Origin: Varanus komodoensis
Taxonomy: Eukaryota > Chordata > Lepidosauria > Squamata > Varanidae
Assembly: GCF_004798865.1 (NCBI RefSeq)
Contig: NW_025336587.1
Coordinates: forward strand, 684,734 to 748,733
DNA length: 64,000 nucleotides
Direction: 5' to 3'
Shown: piece after piece, positions 1-10,424 of the stretch
How the letters are laid out: every line of letters starts with the position of its first letter
Numbering within the stretch: the stretch's first letter is position 1
Notes under the pieces: generated by a model
What the model was told of the DNA's origin: nothing
The model's database searches: none
What the model saw: the letters and a program-made list of their open reading frames with translations, nothing else
Made by a program: the position numbers and the translations under genes

Positions 1-564
1 GCAGGGGCAGGTGTCTTTTCTTGCATGGTAATATGTGCTGGGGGGAGATTCCTGGAGCTTAACAAGGCATGGTAGGTGTGCTTGCAGAGCTTGGGGGGGG
101 GGGATTCTCACCTTTACCCTCCCCCTCCCCTTTTGAAATGCACCCAGGAAATGATCCTGCTGTGAAAAGGGGAGGGGGGTGAATGGGATGGAGCATCCTC
201 AGTAAAATTGTGCAATGGCACATTTGAGGGGCAGGAAACCCCTCCTCTTGGTCCATCAGGGCAAGGGAATGTTCAGTAGCTCTGAGTACTAAGAAAGGAT
301 TAAGCAGATTTAGAAGGAGAGGTCGATGTTTCCATGGCTGTGGGAAGTCAGTGGAGCCCCTCTGTGTCTGCATGCCCCCTGCTGTGGACCATGGGCCAGC
401 TTTTCTGTTCATGCTCTGCTTCTGTGCTCCCTGGAGGGGCCTGGCATGTCAGGAGCAGCATACTAGGCCTGAAGGCACATTTTTCCATTCTGCTCCAGTG
501 GGGCTTTGTTTGCTCTGCTCTTGTAGATATTTGCAGGTGCTGCTGATAGAGCTGACACGGTTTA
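1..564. other. Apparently single-copy sequence, no gene seen
   Basis: Open frames on both strands overlap without recognisable domains and are rich in Pro and Ser from C/T-rich composition. A G-run near 94-103 is the only notable local feature. I see no exon, RNA gene or clear repeat. Confidence 0.5.
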
Positions 565-690
565 ATGCAGGACTGGGGCACTGGAGATCTGCATGGAGCT
601 CACTGGCTGACTTGGGGCGGGTGTGTCCTGACCCACCTTACAGGGTTATTGTGTGAGGAGGATTATGTGCACCACCTTGCACAGAGGCAA
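565..690 (+). repeat. Decayed tRNA-type SINE fragment
   Basis: The stretch contains a degraded form of the core seen intact at 8208-8441: 'gctgacttggggc' followed by 'cccaccttacagggttattgtgtgagga'. The tRNA-like head is hardly visible. It is assigned by similarity to other copies in this window, not by database search. Confidence 0.55.
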
Positions 691-1480
691 AAGGGGGATA
701 GAGAGGCAAAAATTAAGCCTGTGTGTCCACCAGTGCCAGTCCCCAGTGGACAGTCCCCCCCCCCCCACTAGGTCTCCGTTCTCGCACTGTGGTCACCAGC
801 TGCTACTGCTCCTGCTGCTGCTGCTGCTCCTCCTCCTCACTGATGGGCAGAGAGCTTCTCCCCTCTCCCACCACTGCCGTTGACTGGGCCAGGGTGAGGG
901 GCAGGTGAAGCAGCAGGTGCAATGGGGAGGTGGTCAAGTGGGGCCAGGTGCACCACTAGCCCCCAGCTGTGCCTGCATCTCACAACTGCCCCTTGAAATC
1001 CGTGCATGGTCTCCTTCCATGGGGTTTGCTGTGAAGGTGCTTTTGCGTGCTGCCGATAGCTGTGGATCCAACTGGACTCTTCGGCATCTTGGGGCTAAGA
1101 CTCCACCTGCTCAGACTGTCAGGCAGAGGATTTGGCACGCTCCCCCGACAGCCATTTTGTGGTGCTGCCCAGGACAATTCTGTTTGCCAGGCAGGGCACC
1201 CCAAGGCCGCCACTGGTGATCAACAGGAACCAGCCCTCCACAAGCTGGTGCTCCGCAGATGTTTGTGACTTCAACCCCCATCAGCCCTAGATAGCCTGCT
1301 CCATAGCCAGGAATGCAGGGAGCTGATGTTTAGAAAAACTGTGCAGGGGGCACCACCTCGCTAGATGTGTCCGCATTCTGACTCAGCATGCCAAGCTTCT
1401 CTCATTCCTATATCAACGTGGCCTTTATCTGGAGCCTTGAGGACTAGAATCTTGCTTTATCTTCAGGGAAAGAGATCTTC
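691..1480. other. Unassigned sequence with a CTG/TCC microsatellite
   Basis: A CTG repeat passing into TCC lies at 800-838 and generates Leu- or Cys-rich shadow frames. A half copy of the fold-back repeat family ('acttcaacccccatcagccc') lies at about 1267-1290. No gene is supported. Confidence 0.5.
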
Positions 1481-1482
1481 AG

Positions 1483-1665
1483 TCATCCTCTCTGCATGCA
1501 GGAAGTCCTAGGTTAAATTCCTGGCATCTTTTTTCCAACTTGGTATCCTGTTGTTTAACCTAGGACCTTCACTGTCCCTGACCATTGGACATGCTTGCTG
1601 GGGTTGATGGGTGTTGAAGTCACAAACATCTGGAGGGCACTAGATTGAAGAAGCCTGGTAAATGT
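1483..1665 (+). repeat. SINE fragment followed by fold-back repeat fragment
   Basis: 'ctctgcatgcaggaagtccta' followed by a 'ggttaaattcctggcat' box resembles the tRNA-like SINE family also found at 11545 and, reversed, at 38612. From about 1590, 'gggttgatgggtgttgaagtc' and 'catctggagggca' resemble one arm of the fold-back family at 12379-12536. Both are old and diverged. Confidence 0.4.
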
Positions 1666-1786
1666 TGAAAATAACATTAATGCATTAATTTTTTTAACCT
1701 GATGTAACGCTGGCTGTGTAGGCTGGAGTTGTCATAATTGTCCATGATTGGATTGTCTTTGAGTGGTGACTACCTGTGCCATCTCT

Positions 1787-1808
1787 CACACACACACACA
1801 CACACACA
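1787..1808. repeat. (CA)n microsatellite
   Basis: A pure CA dinucleotide run of about 11 units. Confidence 0.9.
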
Positions 1809-1928
1809 GACATACGCCCGCGTTGTCTACCCCTAGGTCTTTCTAGATGCGAACCTTCCAAGGCTTTTCCTACCTGCTGAAATTCCTCCACATTGTGTTC
1901 ATAACAATTCCAAGCTTATCTCAACATC

Positions 1929-2068
1929 CAAGGGACTAGAAACCTAAGTTCTCTTTTGGCTTCTTCAACAAAAACTGGAATCCTCTGGATACTGGCTTGT
2001 CCAGACATTCAGTTTCCTAAGGACTAGAAACCTCAAGTCCTTTTGTTTCTTTCATGAAAACTGAGATG
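1929..2068. repeat. Imperfect direct repeat, period about 88 bases
   Basis: 'gggactagaaacctaagttc' near 1932 recurs as 'aggactagaaacctcaagtc' near 2020, each followed by a T-rich stretch, a 'ttctt' element and an 'aaaactg' box. It looks like an old local duplication. No coding capacity is seen. Confidence 0.5.
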
Positions 2069-2229
2069 TCTGAGATGGACCAGAAAGCATTCTACCAATG
2101 TATGATGGAAGCCCAATCCTGATGTAGGCTTGGCTTCTGCTGTGATTATAACCTGAAATAGCGTGTGCTTCTTGAAAAGAAGAAACCGGGAGAAAACCCC
2201 CAAAGAGTAAGATGCCTTCTGAAAGCCTG

Positions 2230-2640
2230 GAGCCAAGACCTTAATGAGCCCTGTCGCTGCTACTCCTGAGGGCTAATTAATCCTGTTTTTTGCTCGTCTG
2301 GGCCCCGGGGGCGGAATTGGCTCTTGCGTCAGGTCTGCCAGTGATCCTCCTGGCGCTTGGCTTCCTATTTTGGCTGGTCCTGGGGAAAACGGGATGCCCA
2401 TCCTGAGACAAGCCCCGGTGAGACCAAATGTGATCGCTGAAGATCCTTGGGGGCTGGACCAGTGGAGGAGGGCGCTTTCCCTCCATGTAGAAGCATATTT
2501 TGGAGCAATTAGGGACGCTCGGAGAATGCCACAGGGGTGCAGGGCGGGGCATTTCTCCGTGTTGCATGACTCCCCAAGGGGCAAGAGCCGCAGCTTCTCA
2601 CGCCAGGCAGGGACGGACACATGTGCTCACCGAGACTGTT
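2230..2640. promoter_or_regulatory. Candidate conserved non-coding element
   Basis: This is a non-repetitive block with balanced composition and homeodomain-type sites, including TAATTAATCC at 2274-2283, which joins a TAATTA core to a bicoid/OTX-type TAATCC. Open frames on both strands are mutually exclusive and match no known family. Conservation is a guess from appearance; no alignment was possible. Confidence 0.25.
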
Positions 2641-3380
2641 GTTAGAACACATGTGCAGCGGACCATTTCCCATCGGCTCATGCTTGTGCGAGGCCTCCTG
2701 GTTCTTTGCTTTTCTTTCCCCCCCTTTTCGGCGTGTGTTTTCCCCATATCCATCTGCCCATCAGTATGCATTCAGCCGCAGAATAACTTCACCGAACGAG
2801 TGATTGTGTGAGCAGCCCTTTGCACAAGGCTCTTAGGAAATCGCTTTTTGGCATGGGCTTTGGCTTGAGGAAAGAGAGAACTGGAAGCTAGAGCAGGACC
2901 TGGCAGCAGGACCACTGGCGGCAGGCCACGGACAAAGTGTCCAGGACTAGGGCTGACCTGGCTGTTCTTACGGGGCTCCCTGCCAACCGGGAGACTTCCC
3001 TGGGGTGCCCTTTCTGAGGCTTGGCTTGGCCTGATGTGGGGGGCGTGTGTGTCTCTGTCCAAGGCCTTGACCTAAAGAGACCCAGGTTTTTCTCTTAGGA
3101 AGGCAGCCCCCTGTACACACACTCCGAAAGCAAGACCCTCTGGGACTCTGTACTGTTCTGGCTGTACATTTGCTATCTGGGGAAAGATAAAGTTTGCAAC
3201 ACTGCCTGCAACACACTGCCAAAAGCACCGGCCCTTCTCTTTTGGCAACTAAGAGGAGCACATTAAATAAACATGCTTGAATGCTTAACCATTTTGATTT
3301 TGTTTTTTAGGGCTGGTTTGTGCGTCAGTGTTTTTTAAAAAAATGCAACTCTGCTAGTAGCATTTATTAAATTTGGAGTA
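2641..3380. other. Unassigned sequence
   Basis: No recognised gene, RNA or repeat. Short frames on both strands have no visible domain. A T-rich tract lies at 3290-3340. Confidence 0.45.
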
Positions 3381-3500
3381 TGTGTGCAGATAAGATGTGA
3401 TGCCCGGGAATAGTTTTAATGCTGGAGCCCTCTCTTTCCCTTTTCAGTTGATAGTTTTTCCAGCATAATTACTAATTTGAAAACCAAATGATCATTCTGT
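3380..3500. promoter_or_regulatory. Possible conserved non-coding element
   Basis: A short AT-rich unique block with 'gcataattactaatttgaa' around 3461-3482 that contains a TAATTA-like homeodomain core. The call rests on appearance only. Confidence 0.2.
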
Positions 3501-3652
3501 GCGAGGGGTGGGTGGGAGAGCATTCTTTCTCCTTTTAAGTAAAAAGTATGCACTCGATAGAAGAAAAACTAGGAAGAATCTCACGACTTTCATCTATTCA
3601 TCCCTACACAGTGGCAGTTATTCTCCAGTGCCTCTAACGCAAAAGAGGAGTT

Positions 3653-3720
3653 TCTCCTCCTCCTCCTCCTCCTTTTTAAATGTGCCTTCTTCTAAATAAA
3701 TGTGCCTTCTTATAAATAAA
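3653..3720. repeat. TCC microsatellite and short tandem duplication
   Basis: A TCC run at 3653-3673 is followed by two near-identical units built on 'aaatgtgccttctt', ending in AAATA repeats. Confidence 0.7.
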
Positions 3721-3837
3721 TAAAGGTTCTAGTTCTCATGGATCTGAATGAAAGGCAGTCTTAAATAGCAAAATAGGAGGCTGTCATTTAGTGGCTTGGT
3801 TTGGACAGCACATCAATCCTTAGAGGGCGGGGTTAGC

Positions 3838-4290
3838 GTTGCTTGTCTGTCGTGTTGTTGGAACCCAGTCATGGTATTTCTCCATGGAAAGTTTGGGTTG
3901 TAGAAGCCATGTTAAGAAACAGCAATGTGTTCTACAGTTTCTCTGCCCCACCATGGCTTGCGTGGTCTGAACCCAGGAAGCATGGTTTCCACAGTTCTGG
4001 TATGGAACTACCAGAGAGTCCTCTGGAAAGAGTGGTAACTACAGGAGCCTCTCCAGCCATCCAGCCTCTATATGTGCAGCAACAGTGAAGAGATGGGTGA
4101 CATAAAAAGGGGGGGGGGGAGATGCCTTTTGGCTGAATTTTAGGTGCAGTGGCTGATGGGATATGTGCCAACAGTGGGAGGACTGAACCGTGGGAGAAAG
4201 GAAACCATGATCAAGTGATTGTCTGTCAGGTCAGTCATGGTGGAAACCATGAACCATGGTAAACATGCAGGGTTGCTTGCCATGTGCACA
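3838..4290. repeat. Probable decayed repeat rich in CCATGG palindromes
   Basis: The stretch is crowded with complementary motifs such as 'catggtttcc' and 'ggaaaccatg', and with ACCATGG cores (for example near 3950, 3990, 4240 and 4253). That density fits a decayed palindromic DNA element. Element ends are not definable. Confidence 0.35.
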
Positions 4291-5199
4291 TGGCCACCGC
4301 TTTCAGAGTTGTTTACACCAGCCCTCTCCAACCTGGTACCATCCAGATGTGTTGCATTGCAATTCCCAGGGCAAAACAAGAGGGAAGTCACACATATGAG
4401 TGAAGAATCAATCTGAGAGTGAAAGGGGGATCTCGGGCCCCACATGTTGGGGAGAATATACATTTCTTCGCTAGGGGCTGCTTTTCTTTTGTTGGCTGTA
4501 TTGGAAGAAAAGGAAGATTCACCTGCTTCTTTCGCCCCAAAGCATCCCTCCAGCTCCCCTGGTTTGGTTTGTGGGGGCTTTTTCCAAGTGTGCCGATCCT
4601 GAGCCATGGACCCCTCCCAAGCAAAGAAGTGGCAGAAGGAAGGAGATTTTGAGGGGTGGGGTCAACTGCTGGTACAGAGTAGTTTCTTTTACCCTCCCCC
4701 CCCCCCCCACACACACACCAATCTTTCACTGCTTGAGAGAATCCACAGGACACCCTTGGAAGGAAATGGGCATTTGTCCTTCCTTGGGAAATGTGTGAAA
4801 TTGGTTTTCTTTCATTCTTCTTTCATTTTACCCAATTTTCACCTTCCAGACCAAATAGACTTGGACACAATCTTCTAAGCTTGCAGGACGATTTCCAAAG
4901 CATGCTCTTGATGCATGCTTCTGAAAAATGCATGCTTGGGAGAAATGTGCAGGTTCCTGGCATTTAACTGAGATCTGCCTCCTTGTAGTTTAACCCTGTT
5001 ACTATTGCTCTACAACCTTGCACGGCATTTTAGGGTTAGTCGCAGGGTGCGGAAGCAATGTTTCTTGCACAGACAAATACCTCATAGCCAAAGTTCCCCT
5101 CTCCATCCCACCCCAGCAGTTTAAATGAGGCTTTGCTACCAGCTTGGGAAAGAGATCTTGGGACAAGCTTTCTTTCCCTAAGCTGTTTCCCTACATATG
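4291..5199. other. Unassigned sequence with scraps of repeats
   Basis: A fragment of the 'gcaattcccag' fold-back type lies at 4315-4372 ('ctccaacctggtaccatc' then 'ttgcaattcccagg'). A C-run followed by CA units lies at 4697-4720. Two 'atgcatgctt' motifs lie near 4910 and 4930. No gene is seen. Confidence 0.4.
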
Positions 5200-5295
5200 C
5201 TTTGGACTACAACTCCCAGTATTCCTGATTCCTGGTGAGGCTTGCTGGGGCTGATGAGCATTGAAGTCCCTAATATCTGGAAAGAGTTGGCAGCT
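5200..5295. repeat. Fold-back (MITE-like) repeat copy
   Basis: 'ggactacaactcccagtatt' is followed by 'gctggggctgatgagcattg' and 'aatatctggaaagagttggc', the arrangement of the fold-back family at 12379-12536. No protein is encoded. Confidence 0.5.
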
Positions 5296-6150
5296 TCAAA
5301 CACCTATGGTGGGAATTGCCACCAAGTGGCCTAAAATCCCCACATTTTCCTTAAGGTTCATACCCAGGTGGTGCAAGGACATAGGAAAAATTCCTTCCAA
5401 TTTGTTTTTTTTAATCTGAATTTACTCAATGTGCGTCTTCTGGACCAAATATGAACTCAGTTCATAGGCCAAGCAAAATGCTTGGTGACCACATGTGTGC
5501 CTTTGAAAATGCACAGGAAAGGAGCACATATTTTCAAAACTGCACACTGGGAGAAGAATGAGTGCATTTCGAAGGTGCACACAAGTAATGCAAACCTTTG
5601 GGAAATGGGCAGGGAAATATGCCTCGATTTTCATGTGAAAAGAAAAAAGACCCAGCATTTGCAGCCCTATACAGAAGGAGCTGACTTCAGACGTCAAGGT
5701 GGAATTTGGAGAAGTCTGAACTAGGATTGCTTGTGTGCCCGTCTCTTGTGGGGATACTGTCAAACCACACAACCCAGAACAATGGTTTTCCACTGCAGGG
5801 AAGCCGGTGTTCATTTCCAAACAGCTTTCTTCTCACCAGGCTTGTGGTTCCAAAGTGTCATGGTCCCAATCCAGCTCTAGTGCCCTCTGACACTGCAGCT
5901 TTTATCTGGTCAAAGAGAGAGAGCGAAGCAGAATGCAATCACAGCTTGTTTGAATTTTTCTACCGTGTGTGAGTTCACTACATAGGTCACATATGTGCAC
6001 CAAGTCGAAATGCTGACTCTTTGCTGGAGATGTTAGCAGGCAGCTTTTCTGCACCCAGTTCTGACAACTGGTCAGTATCCTAGCCAGGCTAGGTTTTATT
6101 TTGGCAACTCAAAAAGCATCGCTGCAAACAATTCTGTTTTCCACACCAGT
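5296..6150. other. Unassigned sequence, part resembling a TGCA-rich repeat
   Basis: 5480-5640 has alternating motifs such as 'gaaaatgcacaggaaagga' and 'aaggtgcacacaagtaatgc', a style that recurs at 54410-54560, 55430-55560 and 60800-60960 and may be one old repeat family. The minus-strand frame at 5422-5820 runs through it and is not considered a gene. Confidence 0.35.
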
Positions 6151-6152
6151 AT

Positions 6153-6154
<2 letters not shown>

Positions 6155-6188
<34 letters not shown>
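6155..6188. repeat. (AC)n microsatellite beside a CR1 3' end
   Basis: A pure AC run directly abuts the 3' end of CR1 copy 1. The CR1 tail repeat itself ('gtttctatg' type) begins a few bases later. Confidence 0.9.
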
Positions 6189-6190
<2 letters not shown>

Positions 6191-6806
6191 TAGAAACATA
6201 GAAGCATCAAAACATAGAAACAGAGTGAGTCAGAAGGGGTCTCCCGGGCCATCTAGTCTGACCCCCGGCTCCAGCCGGCTCCGCTCATGACATGCCCACC
6301 ATGTGCATGTACAGTCTATCCTTGAACGCCCACACCGATGGGGCCTCAACCAACTCCCCTGGAAGCCCATTCCACACCTGTGGGGTCCTCACTGTCAGGA
6401 AATGCTTCCTGGCATCCAAATGGAACCTGGTTCCCTGAACTTTGCTCCATTGAAGCGCATCCTGCCTTCCTCTGCAGGGGACATCAGGTCTCTCCCCATC
6501 TCCATGTGACACCCCCCCACATACCTGTATGTCGCCAACATATCCCCTCTGAGTCTCCTCTTCTCCAGGCTGAAGAGACCCAGCTCCCTCAGTCCCACCT
6601 CATACGGCTTTCCCTGCAACTGGCCACCAACCTTGTGGCCCTACGCTGCACTGACTCCAACCTGGCTATATCCTTCCTTTAATGAGTGTCCAAAACTGAG
6701 CACAATACTCCAGTTGCAGGAGCACCAGAGTCATATAGAGTGGTAGTAATACCTCTCTTGATCCAGAAGCCACACTTCTGGCTATGCAACCAAGGGTGGT
6801 GTTCGC

Positions 6807-7032
6807 CCTCTTGACCACCGCATCACACGGCTGGCTCATGTTCAGCCTGCAGTTGACCAGCACCCCAAGGTCCCTTTCACAAGTGCTGCTCTCCAGCCAC
6901 TTGTCACCCAACCTGTACTTATGACACCCATTCCCATGCCCCAAGTGCAAGACCTTGCACTTATCCACATTTAACGCCATCCTGTTGTCTCCTGCCCACT
7001 TCCATAGTCTGTCCAGATCCAAAAGGATCTGG
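6807..7032. repeat. Left flank of gap, duplicate of 7133-7358
   Basis: The same CR1 sequence appears on both sides of the gap at an offset of 326 bases. By eye the only difference is at the last bases: this copy has 'ccagatccaaaaggatctgg' where the other has 'ccagatccttttggatctgg'. These are exact reverse complements, so the left contig ends in a palindrome with its loop flipped. This points to an unmerged contig overlap rather than a real duplication. Confidence 0.85.
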
Positions 7033-7132
7033 NNNNNNNNNNNNNNNNNNNNNNNNNNNNNNNNNNNNNNNNNNNNNNNNNNNNNNNNNNNNNNNNNNNN
7101 NNNNNNNNNNNNNNNNNNNNNNNNNNNNNNNN
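7033..7132. other. Assembly gap, 100 N
   Basis: Exactly 100 N, the usual placeholder for a gap of unknown size, lying inside CR1 copy 1 between two copies of the same sequence. Confidence 0.98.
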
Positions 7133-7358
7133 CCTCTTGACCACCGCATCACACGGCTGGCTCATGTTCAGCCTGCAGTTGACCAGCACCCCAAGGTCCC
7201 TTTCACAAGTGCTGCTCTCCAGCCACTTGTCACCCAACCTGTACTTATGACACCCATTCCCATGCCCCAAGTGCAAGACCTTGCACTTATCCACATTTAA
7301 CGCCATCCTGTTGTCTCCTGCCCACTTCCATAGTCTGTCCAGATCCTTTTGGATCTGG
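7133..7358. repeat. Right flank of gap, duplicate of 6807-7032
   Basis: This copy runs on correctly into the rest of the CR1, and its 'ccttttggatctgg' agrees with CR1 copy 2 at 16072-16086. It is therefore probably the true locus. Confidence 0.85.
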
Positions 7359-8207
7359 AGTACCTGCTCCTCAGTTGTGGCCACCGCTCCAGTTTTAGTA
7401 TCGTCTGCAAGTTTGATCAGCAGACTGTTCACCCCTTCTTCCATGTCGTCAATGAAAAGATTAAACAGGATCGGCCCCAGGACAGAGCCCTGGGGACCCC
7501 GCTTGTCACTGGCCACCATCCCGATGATTCCCCACTAATGGTTACCCCCTGCTTTTGGTCAGTCAACCATGCCCTAATCCACCAGACAGTGCTTTGGTGT
7601 ATCCCCAAACTCCTCAGTTTCTCCACCAGGATATCATGGGGCACTTTGTCAAAGGCCTTGCTGAAATCTAGGTATACCACATGCACTGCATCCCCTCCAT
7701 CCAGCCATCTCAAAACCTTGTCATAATTCCACAAGGTTTGTCTGGCAGGACCTGTTTTTGTGGAAGCCGTGTTGTGTGCCTGTCAGCCTCCCTTCCCTAT
7801 CTAGCATCACTAGATCTCTCCCTATTATGAGCCTTTCCATTGTTTTTCCTATAATGGATGTTAGGCTAACAGGTCTGTAATTCCCCATGTCCTTTCTACT
7901 ACCCTTTTTGAAAATTGGGACCACTGATGCCACCCTCCAGCCCTCTGGAACTTCACCCGTTCTCCATGAGGCCTCAAAAATGGAGGCCAGCGGGCGTGAG
8001 AGAACCCCTTCTAACTCTAAGTATTCTCGAATGTAACCCGTCAGGGCCTGGCACCTTTGTAACATCCAATGCCCTGAGGAGCTCCTCGACTTCAATGGGG
8101 GGGGGTGACTCTAATCTGTGCCCCTAAGTCCCCAGTCTCATCTAATCTCCATGCTGATCTTCCCCGTCCTGCCTTGGGGAGAACACAGAGACAAAATAGG
8201 CATTTAG

Positions 8208-8441
8208 TGTCGTGTTGTGGTTAAGAGCACGGGACTGGGACTCAGACAATCTGGGTTCTAGTCCCCGCTCAGCCATGGAGCCAACTGGGTGACTTTGGGC
8301 CAGTCACAGACTCTCAGCCCAACCTACCTCACAGGGCTGTTGTTTCGAGGATAAGCTGGAGGAGGAGATGTAAACTGCCTTGAGCCCTTGTAGGAAAAAG
8401 GCACAATATAAATCAAATGAATAAATGAATAAATAAATTAA
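8208..8441 (+). mobile_element. tRNA-type SINE, nearly complete
   Basis: A tRNA-like head ('gtggttaagagcacggga', then 'gggttctagtcccc' as a B-box-like element) is followed by the core 'gtgactttgggccagtcac', 'cctacctcacagggctgtt' and a tail of AAATA/AATGA repeats. It interrupts CR1 copy 1: 'catttag' on the left and 'catctg' on the right are contiguous in CR1 copy 2. SINEs of this type are transcribed by RNA polymerase III and depend on a LINE for movement. This is the cleanest copy in the window and the reference for the other SINE calls. Confidence 0.85.
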
Positions 8442-9119
8442 GCATCTGTGCCTGTTCCCTTGTATCATTCACTGGATCACCTTCCTCCTTTTTTAGCGGT
8501 CCCAATACCTGTCTCCCTCTTCCTATTTACATGCTGAAAGAAGCCCTTTTTGTTGCTCTTGACATTCTTGGCAAGTCTTAGCTCATAATCAGCCTTAGCC
8601 TTGTGAAGAACCCTCCTGCAACGGGCCTCCTCCTCCCGGTATACCCTTTTGTCTATTTCCCCGAGTAGCCATTTCCTACAGAGGTTCCTCTTTCGTCTAA
8701 TCCCTCTAACCACCTCCTTTTGCATCCATGGCGGCCTCTCCTCCACCTCCCCACCTTACTGACTAGAGGTATCGTCAAGGCTTGTGCCTCCAAAACCTCC
8801 CTTTTGAGTGCCAGCCACCCCACCTCAACTCGCTTGCCTTCCAGTAACCCATCCCAGGAGACTTTCCCCAGCCTGGCCTTCAATGGCCAAAGGTGGCCCT
8901 CTTGAAGTCCCAGCTTCTAGTGCTCGACCTGCTGCACGTCCCCAGTCCCCTGATCTCAAAGCAAAGAATGCAGTGATCAGAAGAGAAGGTTGTATCCAGT
9001 TTGCAGCAATTCCAACATACACACTGCAGTTCATGAGCAACGAAAGAAAATGAGGGGAGGGGGAAGGAAAGAAGTAACGTTCTCCTCAAAAAACGATCTT
9101 TGCATTTTTCTTTCCTTTT

Positions 9120-9490
9120 TTCTTTTCGCATAATAACTTTAAAAGGTTTTCTCCTGGGAAATTAATTAAGGCCCAAACCTAACCAAAAAAGATGGAATTT
9201 CATAACTAACTCCAATTCAGAGATAACAGATCTAGTGAACCTTTAAGCAGCTAATATAAGTCTAATAACGCTGCTTAGCTTAATTTTTTAAAAAATGGTT
9301 GCTGTGCTTAAGGCAGAGAGATAAGCGGGATGCTGTGAAGCTGAAAGCGCAGTGGAACTGTCTCGCTGCCTAGGAATGTTACTGGGTGCTTCCGTCCAAG
9401 AACGCTTGAACTTTTCTCTCTTTCAGCTACTTCAGGGCTGAATTCACCACCTGTGGAATAATAAGGCCAAGAATTACTATCAGCTAGTGA
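9120..9490. promoter_or_regulatory. Candidate conserved non-coding element
   Basis: A long AT-rich but non-repetitive block with TTAATTAA at 9162-9169 and several TAATA/TAAGC elements, followed by 'caagaacgcttgaac' and a polypyrimidine stretch. It lacks coding capacity and any repeat signature and has the look of a developmental enhancer. Conservation was not tested. Confidence 0.28.
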
Positions 9491-9524
9491 GAAAGAATGC
9501 TAGAAACCATCTTGCCCAGCCTTC

Positions 9525-9610
9525 CACAACTTAGTGCCTCCCAGACCCCGACTCCTATCAGCCTCACCCGTCAAGGCAGGGCTTGGGCACCGTGGGAACT
9601 ACAGGCCGAA
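9525..9610. repeat. Fold-back (MITE-like) repeat copy
   Basis: 'cagccttccacaacttagtg' and 'ccgtgggaactacaggccga' preserve the two ends of the fold-back family typified at 12379-12536. Confidence 0.4.
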
Positions 9611-10424
9611 GATGTGGAGTGCTTTGAATCCCCTCCTTTTCCTCATCCTCCCCTCTGCCCCCATCCCATGTTGGTCAGTTACTTTATCCCCGTTTCACAA
9701 CAGGGAGAGCCTGGCCGAGAGAGTCGGGGCTTGGGCTCCCTGGGGCGCAAAAGCAGAATGAATCCGAGCCAGTGATGTACATACTTCAGGGGAGGGTCGC
9801 ATGGGCGAGCAGTGGGCTGCGGTGGGCCCCTCACCCTCCAGCTTCCTGCGGCCTCCAAGAGTGGCTTCCCTCACACAGTTATGTGCAGGGGGGCGGGGCG
9901 GGTGGATGCTACACAGGCCTTTTCCCTCTCCTCTCCTCCCAGATTTTTTCGTTTCTCCCCCTGCCTGCCTGCCCTTTGCTCTCTCCTCCTGCTCATGGCC
10001 TTCCTCTCTCCCTCCTCCTCCTCCTCTCCCACATATCCTTTCATTCCTTAGCTTCTCTGCCATCAGTACTCCCCCTGCAGCTCTCTGAACACTGTCTGCT
10101 TGGAGGGAGGCAGGGAGGGAGGGCAGGTGCCCTCGCATCCTCCCCCCCACCCCGAGGACGGATCTGCCCACCCCTCCAACACACACGCGTACACACACGG
10201 GGGTAGAAGGAGGGAGAATGATGCTGAACAACTGAGCTTGCCCACAGCTTGGGGCCTGGGGACGGGCGTTCAGGGCCTTGGGCACCCACAGCTCCGTGTG
10301 GATGGGGATTGTGCAGTGATGTTGGGGCAGAAAGCCAACGGAGAGAGCCGTGACAGCCCCCCAAATACCCGCCGCATGTCTGCCTCCACGGCTCTTCTTG
10401 TGCGCTACCTTTGACCCTCTCTCG
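9611..10424. other. C/T-rich unassigned sequence
   Basis: CT-rich tracts (about 9935-10035) and a G/A-rich stretch (10095-10125) produce long shadow frames on both strands, including 265 codons on the minus strand from 10492. Composition is biased and no domain is visible, so no gene is called. Confidence 0.5.

Larger units (their letters stand above)
6285..8746 (-). pseudogene. CR1 copy 1 ORF2 remnant (reverse transcriptase)
   Basis: Reading from 8746 downward, the pieces are: the linker before RT ('MQKEVVRGIRRKRNL', 'ARCRRVLHKAKADY', about 8730-8560), the first RT blocks ('NYRPVSLTSIIGKTMERLI', about 7890-7830), RT motif A ('VVYLDFSKAFDKVPHD', about 7680-7630), the 'GPQGSVLGPILFNLF' block and the 'LADDTKTGA' form of the catalytic FADD box (about 7500-7400), then the thumb and C-terminal block ('LDRLWKWAGDNRMALN', 'DLGVLVNCRLNMSQ', 'HFLTVRTPQVWNGLPGEL'). 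The first catalytic-box residue is Leu rather than Phe. The frame is broken repeatedly, and once artificially by the gap. Inactive. Confidence 0.88.
6193..8979 (-). mobile_element. CR1 LINE copy 1, 5'-truncated
   Basis: This is a non-LTR retrotransposon of the CR1 clade read on the minus strand. The 3' end at about 6193 carries the 'catagaaacagag' tail (sense 'ctctgtttctatg'). Homology to the nearly full-length CR1 at 15263-19715 continues to about 8979, within the endonuclease-to-RT linker, where it stops, as expected for incomplete target-primed reverse transcription. Reverse transcriptase remnants lie in several frames, so the copy is dead. It is interrupted by a SINE (8208-8441) and by an assembly gap whose flanks repeat the same 226 bases, so its true length is probably about 326 bases shorter than shown. 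Assignment is from recalled CR1 protein motifs; no search was run. Confidence 0.92.

Noticed and set aside
6955-7519. Reading frames running through the N gap
   Set aside because: They only join the duplicated contig ends of a CR1; the residues across the gap are unknown.
8208-8300. tRNA gene candidates in SINE heads
   Set aside because: The A- and B-box-like segments do not fold into a full tRNA with an acceptor stem; they are SINE heads.
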